Positions 1 to 9,721 of a stretch of 64,000 nt of DNA are shown here, piece by piece (the stretch's first letter is position 1; each line of letters begins with the position of its first letter). The stretch covers positions 17,187,266-17,251,265 of the forward strand of contig OW388300.1 in the NCBI GenBank assembly GCA_936450465.1, in the 5' to 3' direction. The position numbers and the translations under genes are program-made. Source of the stretch: Gibbula magus (taxonomy: Eukaryota; Mollusca; Gastropoda; Trochida; Trochidae). The notes beneath the pieces were generated by a model. It was not told the origin of the DNA. It saw only the letters and a list, made by a program, of their open reading frames with translations, and made no database searches.

Positions 1-61
1 ATTTGAATTCCGAACTGACATTGACATTTCATCCAGCAAGTTTACTAATTTTCAACTTACT

Positions 62-204
62 GTTGTGCTAACGTAATTCCATGACAGACTTATTTGTTGC
101 GAATGTAATTTTTGGACGGAATTTGTTTCTAATTTGGAACAATCGATCGTGCTAGCGTCATTTCATGACGGACAAAATTGTTGCGAATGTAATTTTTGGA
201 CAGA
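62..204 (+). repeat. Left subterminal repeat cluster
   Basis: Four imperfect copies of a motif of about 26 bp start near 62, 94, 147 and 178. Two read TTGTTGCGAATGTAATTTTT then GGACGGA or GGACAGA. The other two read GTGCTAACGTAATT or GTGCTAGCGTCATT followed by CATGACAGAC or CATGACGGAC. The inverse motif is clustered at 11592-11980, which is the basis for treating both as ends of one element. Confidence 0.6.
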
Positions 205-1214
205 TGGATCTATTTTATTGATATTTTAATGTGCATGAGGCTCTAGGCTAGGTAGTTGACAGAATTTGATAAAATAATAAACTTGTTTTCAGTGTGGTTG
301 AATAGTTTTAAAACCCTTTTCTAAAATGTTATTGTAGATGGGTTTTTTTACAGATGAAATATATTTTTTAAATTTCTGGACATATCTCGATTTGTGTCAA
401 AAGAAGTGTACTGTGGTTGTATCAGTGATCTAATGTTGATATTCTTTTTCGAAACTGATATTTATTCTAAACGACTGCATTCACCATAAGATGATACATT
501 TGTGACAAGAAAACACAAAATAATATATATACATTATATAATCACCCTATGAATGTAGAAATGGTCTACGTTTTAGCATCACCGAATATCTACTTCCGGT
601 CTACTTCCGGGTTGATGTTCGTCTCGTTCTGTCACTTTCCTTGTGAATTCAAGTTTTACAATCGAGGATATTATAAATTGTATCCAGTAGAAATGCCAAG
701 TGATGCTTTTACGAACGTTTCACATGCTTAAATTGACTTGAAACCGAAGCAGGTTTTCGTTCATACTTCGAAAATTGGATACGACTTTCTTCAATGAAAC
801 AGGCGCTCATTTTGAGTTCGCCACATCGCTTTAGACAACATATTATGATATACCATTAACATTTTCAACTTCCAATCACATTTTCAAACATTACGACCAC
901 AAATACTTCAAATTTGTGTAAGATTTAATAATTAATTATTTTGTGTTGTATTCTTACTTATATGCAGATTTCCTCAATGTCTAGTTATCAGGTGACCTTT
1001 TTTAATAATTATGTCAGATTAAAGTTAACTATTTGATTTACTATATATTTTATGCCAGTGTGCACATGATAGGGCATCAGTTTTTTAAATGTTTTATTAT
1101 CCAGACTGACAATATTAGTTCTGCATTAAAACACAACACCTGGTGATGAATTCATTCACACTGTAACTATTCTTATTACATTTATATATGTGATAATTAT
1201 TAAAATTACAAGTG
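205..1214. other. AT-rich stretch, no gene recognised
   Basis: AT-rich sequence with no convincing coding frame. The 60-codon frame at 549-731 has no recognisable motif and nothing marking it as an exon. Under the transposon model this is non-coding DNA between the left subterminal repeats and the gene. Confidence 0.5.
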
Positions 1215-1700
1215 TGTATATTGTTTCTCCCTATCATGTAGATGTGCCTTTTGAACGTTTGAGATTTTTTTTAAATTTAACTTTTTTGTATTTCCATGGC
1301 AACAATTTGGACTTAGTCTTTTTCAAGTCTTTTTCAAGGGTAGTTCAAGGGTAGTGTTCCTTTCCGGAGCACATCTCTAAAACTATATGACCGATCATCA
1401 CCAAACTTGGTATATTGTCTCTCCATAACATGTATATATGTGCCTTTTGGAGTTTTAAGATTTTTTTTGTAAATTTAATTGTTTATTTCCATGGCAACAA
1501 TTTAGACTTTTAGTATTTTTCAAGGGTAGTGTTCGTTTCCGGAGCAGATCTCTAAGACTATGTGACCAATCATCACCAAAGTTGGTATATTGTCTCTCCG
1601 TATCATGAAGATGTGCCTTTTGGAGGTTTGAGATTTTTAAAAAAAATATTTTTTTTATTTCCATGGCAACAATTTGGACTTTAAGTATTTTGTTTGATAC
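1215..1700 (+). repeat. Three imperfect tandem copies of a ~175-195 bp repeat
   Basis: Each copy contains GGTATATTGTCTCTCC, then a TGTGCCTTTTG block, a T-rich run, CCATGGCAACAATTTGGACT and a TTTCCGGAGCA/CATCTCTAA block. Copies start near 1215, 1409 and 1584. A diverged inverted copy lies at 12185-12405, so this is an interspersed family. Its plus-strand frames are not open and no function is assigned. Confidence 0.7.
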
Positions 1701-1804
1701 AATGCATAGCCACATGGCCCAACTCGCCTCACCTCACGATGAATGTCTTTAACTTTAAATTGAAGATTTACTGGAATCCTAAGTATGATTTATTGATGAT
1801 AAAT

Positions 1805-1950
1805 AGAATCTCACCCTCGTGTCTTCTGATATCAAATATATCACCACTTGTTGATAAAAGTTAAATATCCTCGGCAAGCCTCGGATATGTGTAACTTTTA
1901 TCAACTTATGGTGATATATTTGATATCAGAAGACACTTGGGTGAGATTCT
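1805..1950. repeat. Long inverted repeat just upstream of the gene start
   Basis: The left arm (about 1805-1870) and right arm (about 1883-1950) are near-perfect reverse complements separated by a short loop around TCGGCAAGCC. Shared blocks include AGAATCTCACCC against GGGTGAGATTCT and GTCTTCTGATATCAAATATA against its complement. The first plausible ATG (1959) is 9 nt beyond the right arm. As RNA this would form a hairpin of more than 60 bp next to the start codon. It could be a small foldback insertion or part of the element's own leader. Confidence 0.8.
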
Positions 1951-1958
1951 CTATCTAT

Positions 1959-3950
1959 ATGAATTCAGGGAAAAAGAAAGTGCACAGGTGCACTATTCTT
2001 CGCAGGAAGATGAAAGAGGGTGATCACCGAAAATATGAGGAGTATCTAAAAAAACAGAAAGAGCGATCCAAAAAACATAGGGACCATATGAAAAAAGAAA
2101 TGGCTAAGAAGAATCCTACAAATGAAATTAAACAAAAAAAAAGTCGACAACTGGAGAGCCAAAGAAAAAGACAGGCTAAGTACATGCAAAATAGAAAGCT
2201 AACAGAAAAACAATCCTCAACTGTTACTCGTTCAAAGTGTGTACCGGTAACTAGGAAATCACTGCAGGAGAAGAGAGAGTATAATCGCCTCATGAAACAG
2301 AAATCGAGGTCAAAAATGTCCACCCAAAATAAGAATTGGGCCAAAAAGAAAGATAAAGAAAGAAAAAGAATGAAACGGATGAAATTAAAAAATGATGCAA
2401 ATTTCTCTGAACTCATGGTGGACAACTTAAACAAGACTCCGGATGGGAGAAAAGCTATAAAAGGCATAGCTTCCCATTTAAGCACAGTTGGATATTCTCA
2501 AGCTTTTCTAGCAGAGAAGTTCTGCCTAAACAGAAGAACCATAAGAAATTTGAAAACAAAGAAAGCCAAGCTGAAGAAAAAGACTAGAATTAATGTGAAA
2601 AATATAAGGTCCTTTTATCAGAGTTCTGAAATTTCCAGACTTGTACCTAACAGACGCTATGCCACCAGGGATGGACCTGGATATTTGATGCTGACTTCAG
2701 TCAAAGATGCCCATACAAAATACAACAACAGCAACAAAGAAAGCAAAGTCTCTTTCAGCACTTTTGCAGCACTACGGCCAAGAAATGTGCGGCTTATTTC
2801 GAAAAATCATAGAGAATATTGTATGTGCTCCTATTGCATGAACATAAGAAATAAGTTGATGGCATTGGAATCAACAAAAGGTCTCAATGAAAACAACATG
2901 CTGGATCTGCTTCTGTGCCCAAAACCATCGGGCCAGAGGTTCTTCAACCCAGAGTGCATTTCTGGTACATGCAATACATGCTCCAACTACAGAGAGACAT
3001 TGGAAAAAAGGTACAGCCATATTGAAGACAAGACATTTAATTGGACAAGATGGCAGAGAGTTAACGGAAAAGTCGAGCTGGTCAGCCGGTCGGGCACAAA
3101 AGAAGTCATCCTTGACGAATTTGAAGCAGACATCACCAAACCAACAATGGGTTCAACATTCATAAAACACATCCATACAGCAAACTGGCAGCAACATCAG
3201 TTTTCAACAATAAAACTCGACCTCCCAGAAAATTGGTGCCTCCAAGTCCTTGACTTTGCTAAGAATCGCACTATAATATATCAGGATGAAGTGAAGAGTG
3301 CGTTTTTCAATAATGAACATCTAACAATTCATCCCATTGTTAGTTACTACAGGAAGTCTGAGTCTAAGGAACTAGTTCGGGATGCGGCATTCATTATTTC
3401 CGAGGACAACAACCACGATTATCATGCTGTACAACATTTCACAAACCTTGTCCATGAGCATGTTCACCACCAGATGGGGTCAAGGCCGTCACAGTTTGTG
3501 ATATTCTCAGATGGATGTGCTGCTCAATACAAGTCCAAAGGATCCTTTGCAGATCTATCTTTAGCAGAAGTTCCAACATCAAGGAATTATTTTGGCTCAG
3601 AACACGGCAAGAGTGAATGCGATGGAGAAACAGGCATATTGAATCGGGCCATAGACCGTGCCATCATTGGCAACAAAGTTGTTGTAAAAAATGCCGAGGA
3701 TCTCTACCTGTACTGCAAGGAAAACTTGTCTCTGGATGACAATCTAAGTAAAAGGACATACTTTCTGGTAAAAAAGGGGGAGATTAACAGAAATCGTCCT
3801 GAAACAGAGCCTTCGGGACCACTTAAAAAGACCAGACAAATACACAACATTGTGAACATGTCCACCCCCTACACAGTAAAGAAAAGAAATCTTTCCTGCT
3901 TTTGCTTCTTTTGTTTGAAAGGTGACAACAAAATATGTAAACATGTATGA
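1959..3950 (+). CDS. DDE-transposase-like protein, copy 1 (lacks OTU part)
   Basis: The frame is open from 1848, but the first 111 nt lie mostly in the inverted repeat, so the ATG at 1959 (MNSGKKK) is the likely start; an upstream exon cannot be excluded. In order: a strongly basic, Lys/Arg-rich, probably coiled-coil region; a helix-turn-helix-like stretch (YSQAFLAEKFCLNRRTIRNL); a Cys cluster (CMCSYC); and a DDE/RNase-H-like region with LDFAKN, a QDE motif, IFSDGCAAQY and HGKSECDG. These last motifs recur in uncharacterised transposon-associated proteins of invertebrates (from memory). After a CxCxxC knuckle the frame ends at KICKHV because 17 nt present in copy 3 are missing here. It could make a roughly 660-residue protein without the OTU domain. 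Nuclear DNA binding or transposition is inferred. Confidence 0.65.
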   Translation: MNSGKKKVHRCTILRRKMKEGDHRKYEEYLKKQKERSKKHRDHMKKEMAKKNPTNEIKQKKSRQLESQRKRQAKYMQNRKLTEKQSSTVTRSKCVPVTRKSLQEKREYNRLMKQKSRSKMSTQNKNWAKKKDKERKRMKRMKLKNDANFSELMVDNLNKTPDGRKAIKGIASHLSTVGYSQAFLAEKFCLNRRTIRNLKTKKAKLKKKTRINVKNIRSFYQSSEISRLVPNRRYATRDGPGYLMLTSVKDAHTKYNNSNKESKVSFSTFAALRPRNVRLISKNHREYCMCSYCMNIRNKLMALESTKGLNENNMLDLLLCPKPSGQRFFNPECISGTCNTCSNYRETLEKRYSHIEDKTFNWTRWQRVNGKVELVSRSGTKEVILDEFEADITKPTMGSTFIKHIHTANWQQHQFSTIKLDLPENWCLQVLDFAKNRTIIYQDEVKSAFFNNEHLTIHPIVSYYRKSESKELVRDAAFIISEDNNHDYHAVQHFTNLVHEHVHHQMGSRPSQFVIFSDGCAAQYKSKGSFADLSLAEVPTSRNYFGSEHGKSECDGETGILNRAIDRAIIGNKVVVKNAEDLYLYCKENLSLDDNLSKRTYFLVKKGEINRNRPETEPSGPLKKTRQIHNIVNMSTPYTVKKRNLSCFCFFCLKGDNKICKHV

Positions 3951-4803
3951 AGAAGAAACTCTTAATGTTGCCATCAAGGCTGAGAAAGGCAAGAGTACAG
4001 TGCAAACAGTGCAAGAAGTTCAAGAAGGAAAAAAGTCTACGATACACAACATGTCTGTAAACTTGACAAGAGAGGACTTCTTCCGCAATCTCTTGGCTCA
4101 ACTTCAAGGTTGTCCTGCTTATGATGATCTCCAAACCTTGTGTCTAAAAATCACATCCAACAGCAACTTCAAAGGATATCATCTGAATGTTGATGAAAAC
4201 GTGAACCTGGTGGACAACAAACTCCTTGCTGATAAAGTTTCCTTTCAATATCTTGACCAAGAGAGTCTACCATGTGGATCAACAAACAGCCTACCAGTCA
4301 CAGTTACTGCGGACGGAAATTGCCTCCCAAGAACCATAAGTGTCACTTGCTTTGGAGATGAAGAGGCACATGTGGAGATCAGAACAAGAATAATTGTAGA
4401 AATGGTTACTAATGTCAAGCGCTACACAAACAAAGCCTACCTAAACAGAGGAATTTCATTGCCTGTCAGAGAAGCTTCCAATTTGAACAAAACATACACC
4501 ATGTTTTCAGATCAGTATATGGCAGGGGACAAGATCACTCCACTTGTAACAGAAAGGGTGTACAAATCTGAATGCATGTCTATTGTCAAGAATGGATCAT
4601 ACATGGGGATATGGCAACTCTTTGCAGCAGCTTCCATTCTAGGCACAAGAATCGCTTCCCTGTATCCCAAGATTGGACCGAGTGTCCCATACATGGTTTT
4701 GAATAGGACTATTCTCCCACAGACACAAATTCTGGATCATGGACATGAAATCGTCATTATGTGGACAAGCACAGAGAATATTGTATGTGCTCCTATTGCA
4801 TGA
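3922..4803 (+). pseudogene. OTU-domain remnant, copy 1 (out of frame, truncated)
   Basis: This frame is shifted relative to the upstream DDE-like frame by the 17-nt deletion. It keeps the OTU nucleophile motif ADGNCLPRTIS and the helix following it (EEAHVEIRTRIIVEMV). It stops at the duplication junction (WTSTENIVCAPIA), before the WTPNHFVP segment that supplies the OTU histidine in copy 3. No complete OTU active site can be made from this copy unless the frame and junction are bypassed. Best read as a dead remnant. Confidence 0.7.
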
Positions 4804-5912
4804 ACATAAGAAATAAGTTGATGGCATTGGAATCAACAAAAGGTCTCAATGAAAACAACATGCTGGATCTGCTTCTGTGCCCAAAACCATCGGGCCAGAG
4901 GTTCTTCAACCCAGAGTGCATTTCTGGTACATGCAATACATGCTCCAACTACAGAGAGACATTGGAAAAAAGGTACAGCCATATTGAAGACAAGACATTT
5001 AATTGGACAAGATGGCAGAGAGTTAACGGAAAAGTCGAGCTGGTCAGCCGGTCGGGCACAAAAGAAGTCATCCTTGACGAATTTGAAGCAGACATCACCA
5101 AACCAACAATGGGTTCAACATTCATAAAACACATCCATACAGCAAACTGGCAGCAACATCAGTTTTCAACAATAAAACTCGACCTCCCAGAAAATTGGTG
5201 CCTCCAAGTCCTTGACTTTGCTAAGAATCGCACTATAATATATCAGGATGAAGTGAAGAGTGCGTTTTTCAATAATGAACATCTAACAATTCATCCCATT
5301 GTTAGTTACTACAGGAAGTCTGAGTCTAAGGAACTAGTTCGGGATGCGGCATTCATTATTTCCGAGGACAACAACCACGATTATCATGCTGTACAACATT
5401 TCACAAACCTTGTCCATGAGCATGTTCACCACCAGATGGGGTCAAGGCCGTCACAGTTTGTGATATTCTCAGATGGATGTGCTGCTCAATACAAGTCCAA
5501 AAGATCCTTTGCAGATCTATCTTTAGCAGAAGTTCCAACATCAAGGAATTATTTTGGCTCAGAACACGGCAAGAGTGAATGCGATGGAGAAACAGGCATA
5601 TTGAATCGGGCCATAGACCGTGCCATCATTGGCAACAAAGTTGTTGTAAAAAATGCCGAGGATCTCTACCTGTACTGCAAGGAAAACTTGTCTCTGGATG
5701 ACAATCTAAGTAAAAGGACATACTTTCTGGTAAAAAAGGGGGAGATTAACAGAAATCGTCCTGAAACAGAGCCTTCGGGACCACTTAAAAAGACCAGACA
5801 AATACACAACATTGTGAACATGTCCACCCCCTACACAGTAAAGAAAAGAAATCTTTCCTGCTTTTGCTTCTTTTGTTTGAAAGGTGACAACAAAATATGT
5901 AAACATGTATGA
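4773..5912 (+). pseudogene. DDE-like region, copy 2 (headless and truncated)
   Basis: Second tandem copy of the DDE-like part, from the CMCSYC cluster through IFSDGCAAQY and HGKSECDG to the same premature KICKHV end caused by the shared 17-nt deletion. It has no basic/HTH N-terminus and no ATG at its beginning, because the duplicated unit starts inside the exon. It reads Lys-Arg-Ser where copy 1 has Lys-Gly-Ser. It might be retained as an internal exon, but no splice sites flank it. Confidence 0.65.
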
Positions 5913-6765
5913 AGAAGAAACTCTTAATGTTGCCATCAAGGCTGAGAAAGGCAAGAGTACAGTGCAAACAGTGCAAGAAGTTCAAGAAGGAAAAAAGTCT
6001 ACGATACACAACATGTCTGTAAACTTGACAAGAGAGGACTTCTTCCGCAATCTCTTGGCTCAACTTCAAGGTTGTCCTGCTTATGATGATCTCCAAACCT
6101 TGTGTCTAAAAATCACATCCAACAGCAACTTCAAAGGATATCATCTGAATGTTGATGAAAACGTGAACCTGGTGGACAACAAACTCCTTGCTGATAAAGT
6201 TTCCTTTCAATATCTTGACCAAGAGAGTCTACCATGTGGATCAACAAACAGCCTACCAGTCACAGTTACTGCGGACGGAAATTGCCTCCCAAGAACCATA
6301 AGTGTCACTTGCTTTGGAGATGAAGAGGCACATGTGGAGATCAGAACAAGAATAATTGTAGAAATGGTTACTAATGTCAAGCGCTACACAAACAAAGCCT
6401 ACCTAAACAGAGGAATTTCATTGCCTGTCAGAGAAGCTTCCAATTTGAACAAAACATACACCATGTTTTCAGATCAGTATATGGCAGGGGACAAGATCAC
6501 TCCACTTGTAACAGAAAGGGTGTACAAATCTGAATGCATGTCTATTGTCAAGAATGGATCATACATGGGGATATGGCAACTCTTTGCAGCAGCTTCCATT
6601 CTAGGCACAAGAATCGCTTCCCTGTATCCCAAGATTGGACCGAGTGTCCCATACATGGTTTTGAATAGGACTATTCTCCCACAGACACAAATTCTGGATC
6701 ATGGACATGAAATCGTCATTATGTGGACAAGCACAGAGAATATTGTATGTGCTCCTATTGCATGA
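5884..6765 (+). pseudogene. OTU-domain remnant, copy 2 (out of frame, truncated)
   Basis: Apparently identical in layout to the copy 1 remnant: it keeps ADGNCLPRTIS, is shifted by the same 17-nt deletion, and ends at the second duplication junction before the catalytic His segment. The deletion shared with copy 1 shows that copies 1 and 2 derive from one another, after copy 3-type sequence lost the 17 nt. Confidence 0.7.
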
Positions 6766-8891
6766 ACATAAGAAATAAGTTGATGGCATTGGAATCAACA
6801 AAAGGTCTCAATGAAAACAACATGCTGGATCTGCTTCTGTGCCCAAAACCATCGGGCCAGAGGTTCTTCAACCCAGAGTGCATTTCTGGTACATGCAATA
6901 CATGCTCCAACTACAGAGAGACATTGGAAAAAAGGTACAGCCATATTGAAGACAAGACATTTAATTGGACAAGATGGCAGAGAGTTAACGGAAAAGTCGA
7001 GCTGGTCAGCCGGTCGGGCACAAAAGAAGTCATCCTTGACGAATTTGAAGCAGACATCACCAAACCAACAATGGGTTCAACATTCATAAAACACATCCAT
7101 ACAGCAAACTGGCAGCAACATCAGTTTTCAACAATAAAACTCGACCTCCCAGAAAATTGGTGCCTCCAAGTCCTTGACTTTGCTAAGAATCGCACTATAA
7201 TATATCAGGATGAAGTGAAGAGTGCGTTTTTCAATAATGAACATCTAACAATTCATCCCATTGTTAGTTACTACAGGAAGTCTGAGTCTAAGGAACTAGT
7301 TCGGGATGCGGCATTCATTATTTCCGAGGACAACAACCACGATTATCATGCTGTACAACATTTCACAAACCTTGTCCATGAGCATGTTCACCACCAGATG
7401 GGGTCAAGGCCGTCACAGTTTGTGATATTCTCAGATGGATGTGCTGCTCAATACAAGTCCAAAAGATCCTTTGCAGATCTATCTTTAGCAGAAGTTCCAA
7501 CATCAAGGAATTATTTTGGCTCAGAACACGGCAAGAGTGAATGCGATGGAGAAACAGGCATATTGAATCGGGCCATAGACCGTGCCATCATTGGCAACAA
7601 AGTTGTTGTAAAAAATGCCGAGGATCTCTACCTGTACTGCAAGGAAAACTTGTCTCTGGATGACAATCTAAGTAAAAGGACATACTTTCTGGTAAAAAAG
7701 GGGGAGATTAACAGAAATCGTCCTGAAACAGAGCCTTCGGGACCACTTAAAAAGACCAGACAAATACACAACATTGTGAACATGTCCACCCCCTACACAG
7801 TAAAGAAAAGAAATCTTTCCTGCTTTTGCTTCTTTTGTTTGAAAGGTGACAACAACAAGTGTCTCAATTCTCAATATGTAAACATGTATGAAGAAGAAAC
7901 TCTTAATGTTGCCATCAAGGCTGAGAAAGGCAAGAGTACAGTGCAAACAGTGCAAGAAGTTCAAGAAGGAAAAAAGTCTACGATACACAACATGTCTGTA
8001 AACTTGACAAGAGAGGACTTCTTCCACAATCTCTTGGCTCAACTTCAAGGTTGTCCTGCTTATGATGATCTCCAAACCTTGTGTCTAAAAATCACATCCA
8101 ACAGCAACTTCAAAGGATATCATCTGAATGTTGATGAAAACGTGAACCTGGTGGACAACAAACTCCTTGCTGATAAAGTTTCCTTTCAATATCTTGACCA
8201 AGAGAGTCTACCATGTGGATCAACAAACAGCCTACCAGTCACAGTTACTGCGGACGGAAATTGCCTCCCAAGAACCATAAGTGTCACTTGCTTTGGAGAT
8301 GAAGAGGCACATGTGGAGATCAGAACAAGAATAATTGTAGAAATGGTTACTAATGTCAAGCGCTACACAAACAAAGCCTACCTAAACAGAGGAATTTCAT
8401 TGCCTGTCAGAGAAGCTTCCAATTTGAACAAAACATACACCATGTTTTCAGATCAGTATATGGCAGGGGACAAGATCACTCCACTTGTAACAGAAAGGGT
8501 GTACAAATCTGAATGCATGTCTATTGTCAAGAATGGATCATACATGGGGATATGGCAACTCTTTGCAGCAGCTTCCATTCTAGGCACAAGAATCGCTTCC
8601 CTGTATCCCAAGATTGGACCGAGTGTCCCATACATGGTTTTGAATAGGACTATTCTCCCACAGACACAAATTCTGGATCATGGACATGAAATCGTCATTA
8701 TGTGGACAAGCACAAGACAAGATCTCCCAATAGAACACTGGACCCCAAACCACTTCGTTCCAGTTATTCCTCAAGTCAAGCCCCAACAGGATCCTCAAAT
8801 GGAATGGATGGATGAGGAGGATGTCTTTCCTTCTTTGGATCGTGATGTTTCACTCATGATTCCATTTTTGACCACATTTTGGATTCTCTGA
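6735..8891 (+). CDS. DDE-like plus OTU (vertnin-like) exon, copy 3, open throughout
   Basis: Only copy 3 reads uninterrupted from the CMCSYC cluster through the DDE-like motifs (LDFAKN, QDE, IFSDGCAAQY, HGKSECDG), a Cys knuckle (CFCFFC...NNKC) restored by the extra 17 nt, and into an OTU-like domain. That domain has the Cys motif ADGNCLPRTIS and a His motif HWTPNHFVPV, as expected of OTU cysteine proteases; vertnin is a vertebrate protein with a related OTU-like fold (established knowledge, resemblance judged by eye). The frame then meets TGA at 8889-8891. A donor-like ATGGA|GTAAGT follows at 8895/8896. In another frame, the last codons before the donor read SIFDHILDSLM and join in phase to the next exon, so a small indel near 8850-8870 probably broke the original frame. 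Confidence 0.65.
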   Translation, partial: REYCMCSYCMNIRNKLMALESTKGLNENNMLDLLLCPKPSGQRFFNPECISGTCNTCSNYRETLEKRYSHIEDKTFNWTRWQRVNGKVELVSRSGTKEVILDEFEADITKPTMGSTFIKHIHTANWQQHQFSTIKLDLPENWCLQVLDFAKNRTIIYQDEVKSAFFNNEHLTIHPIVSYYRKSESKELVRDAAFIISEDNNHDYHAVQHFTNLVHEHVHHQMGSRPSQFVIFSDGCAAQYKSKRSFADLSLAEVPTSRNYFGSEHGKSECDGETGILNRAIDRAIIGNKVVVKNAEDLYLYCKENLSLDDNLSKRTYFLVKKGEINRNRPETEPSGPLKKTRQIHNIVNMSTPYTVKKRNLSCFCFFCLKGDNNKCLNSQYVNMYEEETLNVAIKAEKGKSTVQTVQEVQEGKKSTIHNMSVNLTREDFFHNLLAQLQGCPAYDDLQTLCLKITSNSNFKGYHLNVDENVNLVDNKLLADKVSFQYLDQESLPCGSTNSLPVTVTADGNCLPRTISVTCFGDEEAHVEIRTRIIVEMVTNVKRYTNKAYLNRGISLPVREASNLNKTYTMFSDQYMAGDKITPLVTERVYKSECMSIVKNGSYMGIWQLFAAASILGTRIASLYPKIGPSVPYMVLNRTILPQTQILDHGHEIVIMWTSTRQDLPIEHWTPNHFVPVIPQVKPQQDPQMEWMDEEDVFPSLDRDVSLMIPFLTTFWIL

Positions 8892-8895
8892 TGGA

Positions 8896-9114
8896 GTAAG
8901 TACATACAAATGCAGCGAATAAAAAATATTTTCCTTTAACTCTTAGAAAGAGTAACCAGTGTAATTACCTTGTTTGGCTTATTGGATTCTAATTGTTACG
9001 GTTAAATATTGCTTAATTTGTTGCCAAATTTGTGTCTATCAGAGTCAATTTTAAATAAGAGCTTGATTGAACTTTCCAAAGACAAATTTTAACATCTTTT
9101 TCTGTCTTTTTCAG
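8896..9114 (+). other. Putative intron between OTU exon and repeat exon
   Basis: It begins GTAAGT and ends in a T-rich tract plus CAG (CTGTCTTTTTCAG at 9114), both close to consensus. Using it joins the SIFDHILDSLM frame to the Asp-Ala-Asp-Gln-Met-Asp start of the next exon. It contains an AATAAA-like AATAAAA near 8918 that could serve as an alternative poly(A) signal. Confidence 0.5.
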
Positions 9115-9721
9115 TGCTGATCAAATGGATCTCCCTGTTGCCACGCCTCCCAGCCATGTTGAAGCATCTCTCCCTGTTGCCACCTTCTAGCCATGTTGAT
9201 GCATCTCTCCCTGTTGCCACGCCTCCTAGTCACGGCGATGCACCTCTCCCTGTTGCCACGCCTCCCAGCCATGTTGAAGCATCTCTCCCTGTTGCCACGC
9301 CTTCCAGCCATGTTGATGCATCTCTCCCTGTTGCCACGCCTCCTAGTCACGGCGATGCGCCTCTTCCTGTTGCCACGCCTCCCAGCCATGTTGAAGCATC
9401 TCTTCCTGTTGCCACGCCTCCTAGCCATGTTGAAGCATCTCTTTCTGTTGCCACGCATCCCAGCCATGTTGAAGCATCTCTTCCTGTTGCCACGCCTCCC
9501 AGCCATGTTGATGCACCTCTCCCTGTTGCCACGCCTCCCAGCAATGTTGATGCACCTCTCCCTGTTGCCACACCTCCCAGCAATGTTGATGCATCTCTTC
9601 CTGTTGCCACGCCTCCCAGCCATGTTGATGCATCTCTCCCTGTTGCCACGCCTCCCAGCCATGTTGATGCACCTCTCCCTGTTGCTAGTCATGGTGATGG
9701 CCCAAGACATGATATCCTAAG
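9115..9721 (+). CDS. Proline-rich 13-residue repeat exon
   Basis: The exon lies between a T-rich acceptor (CAG at 9112-9114) and a weak donor (CTAAG|GTTCAT at 9721/9722). It encodes about 14 copies of a 13-residue unit close to LPVATPPSHVDAS, with Gly, Glu and Asn variants. This tract is low-complexity, Pro/Ser/Thr-rich and probably disordered. The second unit is only 37 nt, so the first 24 or so codons are in a different frame from the rest. That 2-nt deletion (near 9183-9186) has the right size to compensate a +2 shift at the end of the preceding exon. Without splicing at 9721 the frame ends at 9740 (FILPI). Function unknown; perhaps a linker between OTU and the C-terminal domain. Confidence 0.5.
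9129..9690 (+). repeat. 39-bp minisatellite
   Basis: About 14 tandem copies of a 39-bp unit built on CTCCCTGTTGCCACGCCTCC followed by CAGCCATGTTGATGCATCT. Unit length is a multiple of three, which preserves a coding frame, except the second unit (37 nt). Variants (CACGGCGATG, AGCAATGTTG) are scattered, as expected from slippage and unequal exchange. Confidence 0.9.

Larger units (their letters stand above)
2811..8713 (+). repeat. Tandem triplication of the core exon
   Basis: Three head-to-tail copies: 2811-4772, 4773-6734 (1962 bp each) and 6735-8713 (1979 bp). They are almost identical; the differences found by eye are a Gly/Arg codon change near 3541, one Arg/His codon difference in the OTU part of copy 3, and 17 nt present only in copy 3 (about 7854-7870). 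The junctions join ...GGACAAGCAC to AGAGAATATTG with only a few bases of microhomology. Each unit runs from the CMCSYC cluster to just before the OTU His motif. Such high identity means a very recent event or an assembly artefact. Confidence 0.9.

Noticed and set aside
549..731. 60-codon frame near the left end
   Set aside because: No motif, no splice sites and no support beyond an ATG and chance openness.
2024..2485. 153-codon minus-strand frame rich in Phe/Leu/Ser
   Set aside because: Antisense of the Lys/Arg-rich head of the DDE-like gene; composition follows from AAA/AAG codons.
9129..9690. CRISPR-like array
   Set aside because: The units are contiguous with no unique spacers, and the DNA is eukaryotic.
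9111..9710. Long minus-strand frame with CINMAGRRGNRER repeats
   Set aside because: A shadow of the 39-bp minisatellite, whose unit length of 13 codons keeps several frames open. The plus strand has splice signals and in-phase exons; the minus strand does not.
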